Below are positions 6,630-15,419 of a stretch of DNA of 44,807 nucleotides, one piece after another. The DNA lies in NCBI RefSeq assembly GCF_947855115.1, contig NZ_CANTZW010000033.1, positions 1 through 44,807 of the forward strand. The letters are read 5' to 3'. The position numbers were made by a program, and so were the translations under genes. This DNA comes from an uncultured Parabacteroides sp. (GTDB lineage Bacteria > Bacteroidota > Bacteroidia > Bacteroidales > Tannerellaceae). Positions within the stretch are counted from its first letter, which is position 1. Each line of letters starts with the position of its first letter. The notes beneath the pieces are model-generated. The model made no database searches. It was not told where the DNA came from and worked only from the letters and a program-made list of their open reading frames with translations.

Positions 6630-8015
6630 TCACTTCCCGACGCAAAAATGCTGAAATATATTCTGCAACACCTGATCCGTCGTAACCTCTCCTACGATAT
6701 CTGATAGATGGAATATACACTCCCGTAAATCTTGAGAAATAAAATCTCCGGAAAGACCGGAGTTCAAACCTTCTTGTACCCTATGTATGGCTTCCAACGC
6801 ATGCGTAAGTGCCTCGAAGTGGCGGGCATTCGTTACGATGATGTCACTTTGGTGGAGGGAGGGGATGGAAGAGACTTCCGTGAGGAGTTGTTGTAGCTCT
6901 GCGATATGTAGCTTGCTCTTGGCAGAAATAGCGATTTGATGCCAGCCTTCGGTGGGAAAAGAGAAGGTTGGGAGAGAGGATGCGGGTAATACATCACATT
7001 TGTTTATCGCTAAGATAACAGACTTATTTGTTAATCTCGGAGCAATTTCCTGATAGAAAGTCTCGAAATCCTTGAGGTCACGGGTTAAGTCGTACATGAG
7101 GATGACGATTTGTGCTTGGTCTAAAGCTTTGAAACTACGTTCGATGCCTAGAACTTCAATCGTATCGTTTGTTTCACGGATACCGGCGGTGTCGATGAAA
7201 CGGAAGAGCTGGCCGTTGATGTTGATCGTATCCTCGATAACATCACGAGTTGTTCCGTGGATGTCGCTGACGATTGCTTTATCCTCGTTCAACAAGGCGT
7301 TTAGTAAAGTCGATTTGCCGGCGTTCGTCTCACCGATGATAGCGACGGGAATACCGTTCTTGATAGCGTTGCCTACGCTGAAAGATTGGGCGAGTTTGGA
7401 GATGACCTGTTCGATATGATCCGCAAGCGTGCGAAGCTCACTACGGTCAGCAAACTCCAATTCCTCATGATCGCTGAAATCCAGTTCCAGTTCCATGAGA
7501 GAGGTGAAATGGAGCAGTTGGTTCCGAAGTTCGGCAAGTTCCCTGCTGAAGCCACCTCGCATCTGGCTTAGAGCCAAACGGTGTTGACCGGCCGAAGTGG
7601 AGGCGATTAAATCCGCAATGGCTTCCGCTTGGCTAAGGTCCATCTTGCCATTCATGAAGGCACGTTGCGTATATTCACCCGGTTGCGCTATATGGCATCC
7701 GCTGGAGATAAGGGATTGCAGGATTTGTTGTTGGATATACGTCGAGCCGTGGCAGGTGATTTCCACCGTATCTTCCCCCGTAAAAGAATGGGGAGCACGG
7801 AAAACAGCGGCGATCACCTCGTCTACCGTTTCGCTATCGTTGCCGATGATGGAACCATATGTTAATGTATAAGCCTTTTGGGTAGATAAACTCTTCCCCA
7901 CCTTCTTCGGTCGGAATATCCGATCACAAATCTTGAAAGCATCCGGTCCGGAGACACGGATCACTGCGATTCCTCCTACTCCCGGAGCTGTAGATATAGC
8001 GCAAATTGTACTCAT
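6630..8015 (-). CDS. mnmE: tRNA modification GTPase MnmE
   Basis: MnmE works with MnmG to add the carboxymethylaminomethyl group to U34 of certain tRNAs, using a folate one-carbon unit, GTP and flavin. All domains are present in 461 residues, the usual length. There is an N-terminal folate-binding domain (1-120), a helical region, and an inserted G domain with P-loop GETNAGKST (228-236), switch region HGTTRDV, DTAGIRET (near 276) and NKCD (near 342). The C-terminus ends in FCVGK, carrying the catalytic cysteine of the CxGK motif. It follows the DUF362 gene by eight bases and is closed by a terminator, beyond which the mobile element begins. Confidence 0.97.
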   Translation of the reverse strand: MSTICAISTAPGVGGIAVIRVSGPDAFKICDRIFRPKKVGKSLSTQKAYTLTYGSIIGNDSETVDEVIAAVFRAPHSFTGEDTVEITCHGSTYIQQQILQSLISSGCHIAQPGEYTQRAFMNGKMDLSQAEAIADLIASTSAGQHRLALSQMRGGFSRELAELRNQLLHFTSLMELELDFSDHEELEFADRSELRTLADHIEQVISKLAQSFSVGNAIKNGIPVAIIGETNAGKSTLLNALLNEDKAIVSDIHGTTRDVIEDTININGQLFRFIDTAGIRETNDTIEVLGIERSFKALDQAQIVILMYDLTRDLKDFETFYQEIAPRLTNKSVILAINKCDVLPASSLPTFSFPTEGWHQIAISAKSKLHIAELQQLLTEVSSIPSLHQSDIIVTNARHFEALTHALEAIHRVQEGLNSGLSGDFISQDLRECIFHLSDIVGEVTTDQVLQNIFQHFCVGK

Positions 8016-8023
8016 TCGATCTA

Positions 8024-9142
8024 TTAAACTGTTATTAATTCATACGCTTGAGAGCCCAGTCCAATTTCCTCCGCATAACGTAGGCCGGCTTGCCAGTTCG
8101 TATCTGGATGAATTAAATGGAATTTATCCACTCCTTCAAGATGTTCGTGAGGGTGAGCCTCGGCTAATTTATTACCTCCTATGATCGGAGCTCCGATAAC
8201 CATATCGGCACAAGCCTTATCCAAAGCCACCGGATCGAAAGAAGCGGCGATACCCAAATCAGGGATGATCGCGGCATCGTTATGATTCCAGCAATCGCAT
8301 TCCGGAGATACATTCATGATAAAACTAACATGAAAATGAGGCTTATCTAATAAAACGGCTTTCGTATACTCGTCGATCTTGTAATTCAATCGCTCGGAAG
8401 TATCACCTTCGCCCATTACGGCACCATCGTACTGGCAGAGAGCCACACATTGCCCGCAACCTACACAGCGGTCGTAATCAATTTCGGCCTTTCGGTTGTT
8501 ATTTAAATGGATGGCATCGTGAGCGCAGTGCTTTACACAGATGTTACAACCTTTACAAGCCTCCGTATCGATACGAGGTTGTGAGGCGCAATGTAATTCC
8601 AATTTACCGCCTACGCTGGCGCATCCCATCCCGAGGTTTTTCAGCGCACCGCCGAAACCGGCTTGCTCGTGACCTTTAAAATGGTTCATAGAAATGATGA
8701 TATCGGCATCGGCAATAGCTGTACCGATCTTCGGAGCTTTGCAATATTGCCCATTGATCTCAATTTCCCGGTAGTCCGTACCTTTCACGCCATCGGCGAT
8801 GATAGCATTGCAACCGGCAGACATGGGGTTGAATCCATTTTCCATAGCACTTTGAAGATGGTCGACAGCGTTGGAGCGACGGCCCGAGTATAGGGTATTA
8901 CAATCGGTAAGAAATGGTTTCGCCCCTAATTCTCGTAGCAAGTTTACTAAGCGGGCGGCGTAATTAGGACGGATATAAGCTAAATTCCCTGGTTCGCCAA
9001 AGTGTATCTTGATGGCTACAAATTGGTTCTTGAAGTCGATATTAGTGATACCGGCACGTTTTACCAGACGCTCCATCTTATCTAGCAGATTACTACTGGG
9101 GGTTGTGCGTAAATTTGTGAAGTAGACTTTGGATGTATTCAT
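8024..9142 (-). CDS. DUF362 protein with two 4Fe-4S clusters
   Basis: A 372-residue cytoplasmic DUF362-family protein. The DUF362 part runs from about 40 to 190 and again after 270. Between them lies a bacterial ferredoxin module with two full cluster motifs, C196-C199-C202-C206 (CKGCNICVKHC) and C226-C229-C232-C236 (CVGCGQCVALC), so two [4Fe-4S] clusters are expected. The biochemical role is not established; a redox or electron-transfer function is the safe reading. A TACCTTTG promoter box lies 23 bases before its ATG, and its stop is eight bases from mnmE, so the two probably share a transcript. Confidence 0.9.
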   Translation of the reverse strand: MNTSKVYFTNLRTTPSSNLLDKMERLVKRAGITNIDFKNQFVAIKIHFGEPGNLAYIRPNYAARLVNLLRELGAKPFLTDCNTLYSGRRSNAVDHLQSAMENGFNPMSAGCNAIIADGVKGTDYREIEINGQYCKAPKIGTAIADADIIISMNHFKGHEQAGFGGALKNLGMGCASVGGKLELHCASQPRIDTEACKGCNICVKHCAHDAIHLNNNRKAEIDYDRCVGCGQCVALCQYDGAVMGEGDTSERLNYKIDEYTKAVLLDKPHFHVSFIMNVSPECDCWNHNDAAIIPDLGIAASFDPVALDKACADMVIGAPIIGGNKLAEAHPHEHLEGVDKFHLIHPDTNWQAGLRYAEEIGLGSQAYELITV

Positions 9143-9164
9143 CTTTTTATTGGTTTAGTGTCGA

Positions 9165-9172
9165 CAAAGGTA
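9165..9172 (-). promoter_or_regulatory. Promoter -7 box for DUF362-mnmE
   Basis: Minus-strand TACCTTTG, an exact TAnnTTTG match, 23 bases before the DUF362 start. It is divergent from the box at 9194-9201. Confidence 0.6.
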
Positions 9173-9193
9173 CGAAAAACACGGAATATTTTT

Positions 9194-9201
9194 TATTTTT
9201 G
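9194..9201 (+). promoter_or_regulatory. Promoter -7 box for AAA/DUF4143 gene
   Basis: TATTTTTG on the plus strand, an exact TAnnTTTG match, 18 bases before the ATG at 9220. It falls inside the longer open frame, so it supports the 9220 start. Confidence 0.6.
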
Positions 9202-9219
9202 CGTAAAACAGATTTATAT

Positions 9220-10404
9220 ATGGACTTGCTTCAACGGAATCATCAGCAATTGTTGAAAGGAATAAATTGTACATTCCTGCGTTATTTACATGCACGAATA
9301 GAATGGGAGGATCGATTAATCGGTATATTGGGCTCTAGAGGAGTAGGTAAGACAACTTTGTTATTGCAACATATTAGGCTGAAATTTGGAGACTCGAGGG
9401 AGGCCTTTTATATAAATCTGGATGATTTCTGGTTTCAGACACATTCATTGACCGAGACTGTTAAAGATTTCTTGCAAGCCGGGGGGCATTATTTGTTTTT
9501 GGATGAGGTTCATTTGTATCCAGGTTGGGCAGAAGAGATCTCAACTTTGCTAGATGTAAACCCTACGCTAAAAGTTGTTTTTGCGACAACGTCTTTGTGT
9601 CCGTTGACTGAAGTACGAAACAGCTTGAGGCATAAGGTCGTTTTTTATACCATGCATCCTATATCTTTTCGTGAATTTCTTTCTTATGAAAGTATTTTGA
9701 ATAAAGATCCCATTCCTTTAGAGGACATTTTAGCGAACCACCATGATCTGGTGAAGGAGATAAATGCGGAAATGAATGTAGTTCCTATTTTCCGGAATTA
9801 TCTGGAACATGGATGTTATCCCTTTTATTGGCAAGATCCGGATACTTATTATTCCCGTTTGCAAGAATTAGTGAGAAAGGAGATTTGCCGGGACTTTCCT
9901 TCTGTGGTTTCTATTTCGATGAGCAATTTGGAGCGGGCTCAAAAATATTTTATGATGGTGGCAGACTCAATCCCGCTACGTCCGAAATCGATAGATGTAA
10001 CCCGTAAGACGAATATTCTTCGTCAGCAAAGCGATAGCCTGTTGCGTTTCTTTCATGATATGAGGCTTATTTATTACTCGGCCAACCAGCCGGGAAGTTC
10101 TCTTGCCAAACAGAAAGTCTTTATGGGGGATACGAATTTAATGATCTCTTTTTTCGGAGATAAAGAGAACAGGCAATTAATGTGTGAGACCTTTTTCTTA
10201 AGCCAGATGCGTTGCGTGGCGAATGTGGAATTCATGGAGAACGGAGATTTCTTGATAGATGGGAAATATATTTTTGCGGTAGGTGATCCTTTAAGAGGTT
10301 ACGATCGTCTTCGGTTTGTACCCGATGCTTACGCCGCTATCTATGGATTGCCAAAAAGCGTGTTTAACCGTATGCCGGCATGGATATTGGGATTTTGTTA
10401 TTGA
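9220..10404 (+). CDS. AAA-family ATP-binding protein (DUF4143 type)
   Basis: A 394-residue P-loop ATPase of the AAA_14/DUF4143 type that is abundant in Bacteroidetes and archaea. Walker A is GSRGVGKTT (38-46), and Walker B is YLFLDEVH (91-98) with the conserved following histidine. ATTSLCPL lies at the sensor position. The C-terminal half, with LRFFHDMRLIYY and the final basic segment, matches the DUF4143 nuclease-like fold usually found there. The function of the family is unclear; defence and DNA-related roles have been proposed for some members. The frame is open back to 9133, but the promoter box at 9194-9201 and the ATG at 9220 favour the shorter start. It has its own promoter and no partner gene. 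Confidence 0.85.
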   Translation: MDLLQRNHQQLLKGINCTFLRYLHARIEWEDRLIGILGSRGVGKTTLLLQHIRLKFGDSREAFYINLDDFWFQTHSLTETVKDFLQAGGHYLFLDEVHLYPGWAEEISTLLDVNPTLKVVFATTSLCPLTEVRNSLRHKVVFYTMHPISFREFLSYESILNKDPIPLEDILANHHDLVKEINAEMNVVPIFRNYLEHGCYPFYWQDPDTYYSRLQELVRKEICRDFPSVVSISMSNLERAQKYFMMVADSIPLRPKSIDVTRKTNILRQQSDSLLRFFHDMRLIYYSANQPGSSLAKQKVFMGDTNLMISFFGDKENRQLMCETFFLSQMRCVANVEFMENGDFLIDGKYIFAVGDPLRGYDRLRFVPDAYAAIYGLPKSVFNRMPAWILGFCY

Positions 10405-10448
10405 GGACTTTTAAACTTGGGTTTGGCGATAATTTAAGTAAGATTACC

Positions 10449-10456
10449 TAAGTTTG
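10449..10456 (+). promoter_or_regulatory. Promoter for nitroreductase gene
   Basis: TAAGTTTG matches the -7 consensus exactly, 24 bases before the ATG at 10481. A TTTG at 10422-10425 may be the -33 box, though its spacing of 23 is slightly long. Confidence 0.6.
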
Positions 10457-10480
10457 CGTACATAATTAAAATAGATTACT

Positions 10481-11227
10481 ATGTTAGAATGCATGAAGAA
10501 TAGAAGAAGTATCCGTAGATACACGAATCAGGATATCCCGGAATCCTTGTTGAATGAGTTATTAGAAGTAGCCGCTCGTGCCTCGAATACGGGAAATATG
10601 CAATTGTATAGTGTGGTGGTTACCCGCGACCAAGCGAACAAAGAAAAGTTAGCCCCGGCTCATTTTAATCAGCCGATGGTTACGGAAGCTCCGGTCGTGC
10701 TTACTTTTTGTGCGGACGCTAACCGTTTTGTAAAATGGGCAGAATGTAGGAAAGCGGAGGCAGGGTTTGATAATTTACAAACTTTTATTGCTTCTACGAT
10801 AGATGCGATGTTATTCGCTCAAAGTTTCTGTAATGCCGCGGAGGAAAAAGGCTTGGGTATTTGTTATCTGGGGACGACGGCTTATAATGCAGACCAGATT
10901 ATCGATGTGCTTTCCCTTCCTCGTCTGGTTGTCCCGATTGTTACGGTTACGGTAGGTTATCCTGCTGAGCCTATACCAGATCAGGTTGAACGTTTACCGT
11001 TGGCGGCAGTTGTGCATAATGAGACTTATACGGATTTTACTCCAGCTGCTATCGATGCCTTGTATTCCGAAAAAGAGGCATTGGCGGTGAATAAACAGTT
11101 TGTAAAGGAGAATAATAAGGAGACTCTGGCGCAAGTTTTTACAGATGTGCGTTATACGAAGAAGAATAATGAGCATTTTTCAGAGGTGTTGTTGAATGTA
11201 TTGAGACAACAAGGGTTCATGAGGTAA
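10481..11227 (+). CDS. Nitroreductase family protein
   Basis: A 248-residue FMN-dependent oxidoreductase of the nitroreductase superfamily. The N-terminal MKNRRSIRRYTNQDIPESLL carries the family's RRSxRxY/F motif for FMN phosphate binding. ARASNTGNMQLYSVVV is the next FMN-contact segment, and EEKGLGICYLGTTAYN lies at the second flavin loop. The C-terminal part after about 200 is an extension like that of NfsA/Frp-type members. It probably transfers electrons from NAD(P)H to nitro compounds, quinones or a specific unknown substrate. It is monocistronic, with its own promoter and a strong hairpin downstream. Confidence 0.9.
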   Translation: MLECMKNRRSIRRYTNQDIPESLLNELLEVAARASNTGNMQLYSVVVTRDQANKEKLAPAHFNQPMVTEAPVVLTFCADANRFVKWAECRKAEAGFDNLQTFIASTIDAMLFAQSFCNAAEEKGLGICYLGTTAYNADQIIDVLSLPRLVVPIVTVTVGYPAEPIPDQVERLPLAAVVHNETYTDFTPAAIDALYSEKEALAVNKQFVKENNKETLAQVFTDVRYTKKNNEHFSEVLLNVLRQQGFMR

Positions 11228-11261
11228 GTCTTGGTACGTCTGTATTTTTATGATTTATGAA

Positions 11262-11316
11262 GAATCCACCTTCAAGTACGCCTGTAATTGACTTGAGGGT
11301 GGATTCCGTATTTTTA
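11262..11316 (+). terminator. Terminator after nitroreductase gene
   Basis: A 16-bp stem pairs 11262-11277 with 11291-11306 (one G-T pair) around a 13-base loop, followed by GTATTTTTAG. The T-rich tail is on the plus-strand side, so it serves the nitroreductase gene. It may also stop transcription from the convergent phosphorylase gene. Confidence 0.8.
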
Positions 11317-11398
11317 GAGATATAGTCCATCCCTACGTCTAAGAGCATATAATGTATCGGGTTAAAGAATGTAGTACCATTTCGTAATCCCGATTTTA

Positions 11399-12268
11399 TT
11401 ATATACGATCTAATACGGTTTCAATCAGCTTCTCCAAAGAACCTTTATAATCAGTATTCATGTGGTTATCCACACGTCCGGCGATAATGCAACATACAGT
11501 CATTGCCCGGTGTCCCATAAGAGCGGCTAGACCTGCTAAAGAGGAACTCTCCATCTCGAAATTCGTGATCTTTCGCCCGTTGTAATCAAAGGCTTTTATT
11601 TTCTGGTTCAATTCTGGGTCGGCTAGGGGTAATCGAAGTTCACGCCCTTGTGGTCCGTAAAAGCCGTTGGCTGCGATTGTCGTTCCCCGGATAATATCTT
11701 TATGTGTGATCTGATCGATTAGCGAAGGATCTGCCGATACGACATAAGGTCGTATTCCGTTAAATTGCCAATCAAGTTGCTTTATTAGTTCAGATTCCAA
11801 ATCTGTGTCGCGAATGGAAGTACTGTTCGCATAGAAATAGATTACCCCGTCAAATCCGATAGATTTTTCTGCTGCCACATAAGTTCCGATCGGAACAAAT
11901 GGTTGTAATCCTCCGGAAGTTCCGATACGGACTAGAGAGAGCTGTTTGAATTCCGGTTTAATCATGCGGGTTGAGAAATCTATATTAGCCAAGGCATCCA
12001 ACTCATTTAATACGATATCAATATTATCTGTACCGATACCATGGGATACGACCGTGATACGTTTATCTTTGTATCGCCCCGTGATGGTGTGAAATTCCCG
12101 GCTGGAAACCTCGCATTCTTGGGAATCAAAATAGGATGCGACGGTTGTAACCCGTTCGGGGTCACCGACAAGTATCACGCGATCCGCAAGTTGCTCCGGT
12201 TTTAAATGCAGGTGGAAAACGCTGCCGTCTGAATGGATCGCTAATTCTGAAGCGGGTATTGTTCTCAT
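11399..12268 (-). CDS. Nucleoside phosphorylase (uridine phosphorylase-like)
   Basis: A 289-residue member of the PNP/UDP phosphorylase family, which splits a nucleoside with phosphate into base and ribose-1-phosphate. Visible family motifs are ILVGDPERV (phosphate-binding GDP loop), SHGIGTDNIDI (the family's GxG region), RIGTSGG (phosphate and base contact) and FEMESSSLAGL (the EMES/ME motif that binds ribose). The overall layout is nearer to uridine phosphorylases than to hexameric purine phosphorylases, but the substrate cannot be fixed from sequence alone. No Shine-Dalgarno or clear -7 box lies before it. The gene stands alone between two hairpins. Confidence 0.88.
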   Translation of the reverse strand: MRTIPASELAIHSDGSVFHLHLKPEQLADRVILVGDPERVTTVASYFDSQECEVSSREFHTITGRYKDKRITVVSHGIGTDNIDIVLNELDALANIDFSTRMIKPEFKQLSLVRIGTSGGLQPFVPIGTYVAAEKSIGFDGVIYFYANSTSIRDTDLESELIKQLDWQFNGIRPYVVSADPSLIDQITHKDIIRGTTIAANGFYGPQGRELRLPLADPELNQKIKAFDYNGRKITNFEMESSSLAGLAALMGHRAMTVCCIIAGRVDNHMNTDYKGSLEKLIETVLDRI

Positions 12269-12305
12269 ATTCGATCAGATAATTAAGTTTGCTTTATAAT
12301 CATGA

Positions 12306-12331
12306 AGGGGCAAGGTACGAGCCTTGCCCCT
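12306..12331. terminator. Perfect 10-bp hairpin between floA and phosphorylase gene
   Basis: AGGGGCAAGG (12306-12315) pairs perfectly with CCTTGCCCCT (12322-12331) around a six-base loop. It sits 28 bases after the floA stop. No T-run follows on the minus strand, so it may be a factor-aided terminator, an mRNA-stabilising hairpin or a dispersed palindromic element. Confidence 0.5.
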
Positions 12332-12359
12332 GTAGATCGTTTTGTTTCTATGAACTATA

Positions 12360-13352
12360 TTAATCCTTCAATGGTTTCGATGCGGCACTAGTCGGTTTGG
12401 CGATCGCCTCGCGCATAGAAGTATCCGCTTCGATATTCTTCATTTTGTAATAATCCATTACACCTAGGTTTCCTGTGCGGAATGCGTCTGCCATGGCTTT
12501 AGGAACTTCCGCTTCAGCCTCGATAACCTTGGCACGAGCTTCTTGTGCTTTCGCCTTCATCTCTTGCTCGAGCGCGACAGCCATCGCACGGCGTTCCTCG
12601 GCTTTCGCTTGAGCGATATTCTTGTCCGCTTGAGCTTGGTCCATTTGCAAGAAAGCACCGATGTTCTTACCTATATCAATATCGGCGATATCGATGGAAA
12701 GGATTTCGAAAGCTGTTCCAGCGTCAAGCCCTTTGCGAAGCACTAGCTTTGAGATGGAGTCTGGGTTCTCCAATACGGTTTTATGGCTTTCAGATGAACC
12801 TATGGAAGATACGATACCTTCACCTACACGGGCTAAGATCGTTTCTTCTCCGGCGCCACCCACCAATTGCTTGATATTCGCACGAACGGTAACACGCGCC
12901 TTGGCGATTAACTGGATACCGTCTTTCGCTACCGCTGTTACCGGAGGGGTATCGATCACTTTCGGATTTACGGACATTTGCACAGCCTCGAATACGTCAC
13001 GTCCGGCCAAGTCGATAGCGGTAGCCATCTGGAAAGGAAGGTCGATATTCGCCTTTGATGCGGAAACCAACGCATGCACTACTTTCTCGACATGTCCACC
13101 CGCTAAATAGTGCGCTTCCAGCTCATCGCGTGTAAGCGTCTTTATTCCTGCCTTATGCGCTTCGATCATCGCACGAGTGATGATGTAAGGAGGAACCTTT
13201 CGGATACGCATCAAGAATAACTGGATCAGGGAGATGTTGACTCCCGATACTTTGGCCGAGATCCATAGCAGGAACGGCACATAATAGAAAAAGATTGCCA
13301 GCAGAAGCACTGCGGCTCCTAATAAGATAAGTGGCAAGAAGGTTACTTCCAT
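12360..13352 (-). CDS. floA: Flotillin-like protein FloA
   Basis: A 330-residue UPF0365/FloA family scaffold of membrane microdomains. One N-terminal hydrophobic segment (about 7-35) anchors it. It is followed by the SPFH-like region with the family sequences GGHVEKVVHALVSA and DVFEAVQMSVNPKVIDTPPV, and a C-terminal coiled coil rich in A, E, K and R (AKAEERRAMAVALEQEM). Length is normal for the family (about 330). The start lies ten bases after the stop of the nfeD-type gene, an arrangement conserved in many bacteria, so both products probably act together at the membrane. Confidence 0.95.
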   Translation of the reverse strand: MEVTFLPLILLGAAVLLLAIFFYYVPFLLWISAKVSGVNISLIQLFLMRIRKVPPYIITRAMIEAHKAGIKTLTRDELEAHYLAGGHVEKVVHALVSASKANIDLPFQMATAIDLAGRDVFEAVQMSVNPKVIDTPPVTAVAKDGIQLIAKARVTVRANIKQLVGGAGEETILARVGEGIVSSIGSSESHKTVLENPDSISKLVLRKGLDAGTAFEILSIDIADIDIGKNIGAFLQMDQAQADKNIAQAKAEERRAMAVALEQEMKAKAQEARAKVIEAEAEVPKAMADAFRTGNLGVMDYYKMKNIEADTSMREAIAKPTSAASKPLKD

Positions 13353-13362
13353 ATAAAAAAAA

Positions 13363-13851
13363 TTAAGCGTGAATATTTGTTTCTTCTTTAGGACGGACGA
13401 TTACGTTGTAACTGTCTACCCTGATAACTATGATCGGCGTATTCTCATCGATTAACTCATCTTGAGATTTCGCCTCAACGTTTATTCCTTTGATCCTGGC
13501 CTTGCCGATAGGAGCTAGGCGTGAGAGCGTGATTCCTTCGTCTCCGGGTTCTATCCCGAGGTCTCGACTGGATGTTAACTTGGAGTCGATATCCGTTTTT
13601 AAAGCGATCTTATTGAAAGACCGGGAACGCAATAACCAACCAAAGATAACCCCGAATGTGATGATTGACAAGGATAAAGTCCAGTGTCCCACCCATACAC
13701 CTACCGTATAAGCGAAAACGACTCCTCCAATAGCGAAAATAGCCCCGCCTATACCCGCCAGCGTTATTCCCGGAAGAAGGAATATCTCTGCCAGTATCAA
13801 TAGGATGGCTACTGCCATAAGGAAGACGATAATAGCTATATCCAGTAGCAT
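13363..13851 (-). CDS. NfeD-family membrane protein
   Basis: A 162-residue short-form NfeD protein. Three hydrophobic segments fill the first 75 or so residues (IAIIVFLMAVAILLILAEIF, GIGGAIFAIGGVVFAYTVGV and WTLSLSIITFGVIFGWLL). The C-terminal 70 residues form the soluble OB-fold domain with the typical GDEGITLSRLAPIGKARI and a final VDSYNVIVRP. These proteins partner with flotillins or stomatins and are thought to organise or process them. It lies between the TPR/PD40 gene (eight-base gap) and floA (ten-base gap). Confidence 0.92.
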   Translation of the reverse strand: MLLDIAIIVFLMAVAILLILAEIFLLPGITLAGIGGAIFAIGGVVFAYTVGVWVGHWTLSLSIITFGVIFGWLLRSRSFNKIALKTDIDSKLTSSRDLGIEPGDEGITLSRLAPIGKARIKGINVEAKSQDELIDENTPIIVIRVDSYNVIVRPKEETNIHA

Positions 13852-13859
13852 ACTTCTTT

Positions 13860-15308
13860 TTATTTGCGGTTATTTCTTAGATATGTGATCTCGGCGTTAC
13901 GTGCTTTCTTCTCCCATTCGTGCGGCTGGTCGAGTAGGTTGTCTAGTTTTTCCTCCGCATCGAGAATCGTAGGCTTCAGTTGTTCTTTTTTTGCCTTATT
14001 CCCCTTGATGTAGCTGGCACGTAAGTTCTCTAGTTCCTCATTTAATTCCTTGATCTGTTTATGGATGGAAACCACTTTCTCATAGTAGTTTCTCGCTTCC
14101 GGACTTTGGATATCGTCCATGGTATAGTAAACGATATCATTATGGATCGGGAATGTAAAATCTTTCTTTATTTTCGTGCGTCCGTAAGGAATCTCGGTAT
14201 GGGCCAAATGAATCAACTCCTCGTAGTTTGATTCGGGTTTCCATGAATCCTTGATAGAGGCAATGGAGGCCCGGGCACGTTTTAGTTCGATATCCTCACT
14301 CTCTATTCGCTCGCGGTCATCGTTCGGGATGAATAAATATACGCAAACTTTCCCTTCCGGTTGGTAACGATCGGATACGAACCATCCCAATTGCTTGGCT
14401 TCATCGATTACCATCATATAATCGTTGAACGGGGAGTTATAGGGCATACCCAACTGTTCCGGCGTAAGATAGGTATCGGAATTGGTGTTGTAACGGGTAA
14501 CGAATAAATCATACCCTCCCAGAGAACCGTTCCCTTTAGACGCATAATAAATAGTTACACCGTCGGATAGTACGAAAGGATACCCGTCATCGGCGTCACT
14601 ATTGATATTCATCGGTAATTGTTTCTCGTCTCCCCATTGATCCATGAGTTTGGATTGGGTAAAAAGACAATTATGATTGCTATCTGTCTGATGGGCGTAA
14701 TAAATCTTATCTCCCTTTTGGTTCATGTATACCGAAGAGTTGTCCGGCTCGTTGGTCTGGAAAAAATCTTGATAAGTAGTCAATGTACCACTTTCCTCGC
14801 TTAGGGTATAGGCTGATAAGAAATCTTCTTTATCAACGACTATGCTATCGATAATTTGGACGTCCTCTACTTTGTCAAGCATACGGCTAGCCTTGTTCGC
14901 TAAATCCATACAGATCTGATAAGGTTCCGTGTCTTGTTTCTTTTTAGCTAAGAGGGTAATGTATTCATCGAACATTTTCTCGGCTTCATCGAAACGGTAG
15001 GTTTGATAATATACTTCTCCAAGGTAACGGTAAGCTTCTTGCACCCTACGCCTTACGGCGACCTTAAGATGTTTTTCTGCCCTAACCAAATCTCCGGTCT
15101 CGAGGCAGCAAACACCATACCATTGATTATAAGATGCATTGCTTGGCGCTTGTTTTACCAATTTCTCGAACACGGGTTTGGCTTCGGCATATTTCTTGTC
15201 GTTATATAATTTTTTCGCCTGGTCAAGACTTTGCGCATATAGTTGCATTCCACTGCATACGAGTGTAACTCCTAGTGTATAAAGCAGCTTTTGGGATAAC
15301 CGTTTCAT
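13860..15308 (-). CDS. Secreted TPR and PD40-repeat protein
   Basis: A 482-residue exported protein. The first 25 residues form a signal peptide (KLLYTLGVTLVCSGMQLYAQ). Residues about 27-130 are tetratricopeptide-like helices (SLDQAKKLYNDKKYAEAKPV, then AYRYLGEVYYQTYRFDEAEK). Residues about 185-330 contain WD40-like PD40 strands such as GDKIYYAHQTD, DGVTIYYASKG and GGYDLFVTRY. The end is a charged coiled coil (KQIKELNEELENLRASYIK). TPR plus PD40 architecture is typical of Bacteroidetes envelope proteins, some linked to gliding or type IX secretion, but the OmpA-like domain of those proteins is missing here. It leads the operon with nfeD and floA, so a role in envelope organisation is plausible. 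Confidence 0.85.
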   Translation of the reverse strand: MKRLSQKLLYTLGVTLVCSGMQLYAQSLDQAKKLYNDKKYAEAKPVFEKLVKQAPSNASYNQWYGVCCLETGDLVRAEKHLKVAVRRRVQEAYRYLGEVYYQTYRFDEAEKMFDEYITLLAKKKQDTEPYQICMDLANKASRMLDKVEDVQIIDSIVVDKEDFLSAYTLSEESGTLTTYQDFFQTNEPDNSSVYMNQKGDKIYYAHQTDSNHNCLFTQSKLMDQWGDEKQLPMNINSDADDGYPFVLSDGVTIYYASKGNGSLGGYDLFVTRYNTNSDTYLTPEQLGMPYNSPFNDYMMVIDEAKQLGWFVSDRYQPEGKVCVYLFIPNDDRERIESEDIELKRARASIASIKDSWKPESNYEELIHLAHTEIPYGRTKIKKDFTFPIHNDIVYYTMDDIQSPEARNYYEKVVSIHKQIKELNEELENLRASYIKGNKAKKEQLKPTILDAEEKLDNLLDQPHEWEKKARNAEITYLRNNRK

Positions 15309-15342
15309 TTTGTCTAATCTAGATTATATAGTTATGCAGTTT

Positions 15343-15350
15343 CAAAGATA
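15343..15350 (-). promoter_or_regulatory. Promoter -7 box for TPR-nfeD-floA operon
   Basis: Minus-strand TATCTTTG, an exact consensus match, 35 bases before the ATG at 15308. It is divergent from the ttcA-like promoter at 15394-15401. Confidence 0.6.
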
Positions 15351-15393
15351 AGAATATTTTCGTAGAGGCATACAAATCGAAAAAATAAATGTA

Positions 15394-15401
15394 TAATTTT
15401 G
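15394..15401 (+). promoter_or_regulatory. Promoter -7 box for ttcA-like operon
   Basis: TAATTTTG on the plus strand, an exact TAnnTTTG match, 18 bases before the ATG at 15420. Confidence 0.6.
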
Positions 15402-15419
15402 CGCCTGTAAGGAAAGCAT

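Noticed and set aside
12545..13110. Open frames on the plus strand within floA
   Set aside because: They overlap a confident flotillin gene and show no coding features of their own.
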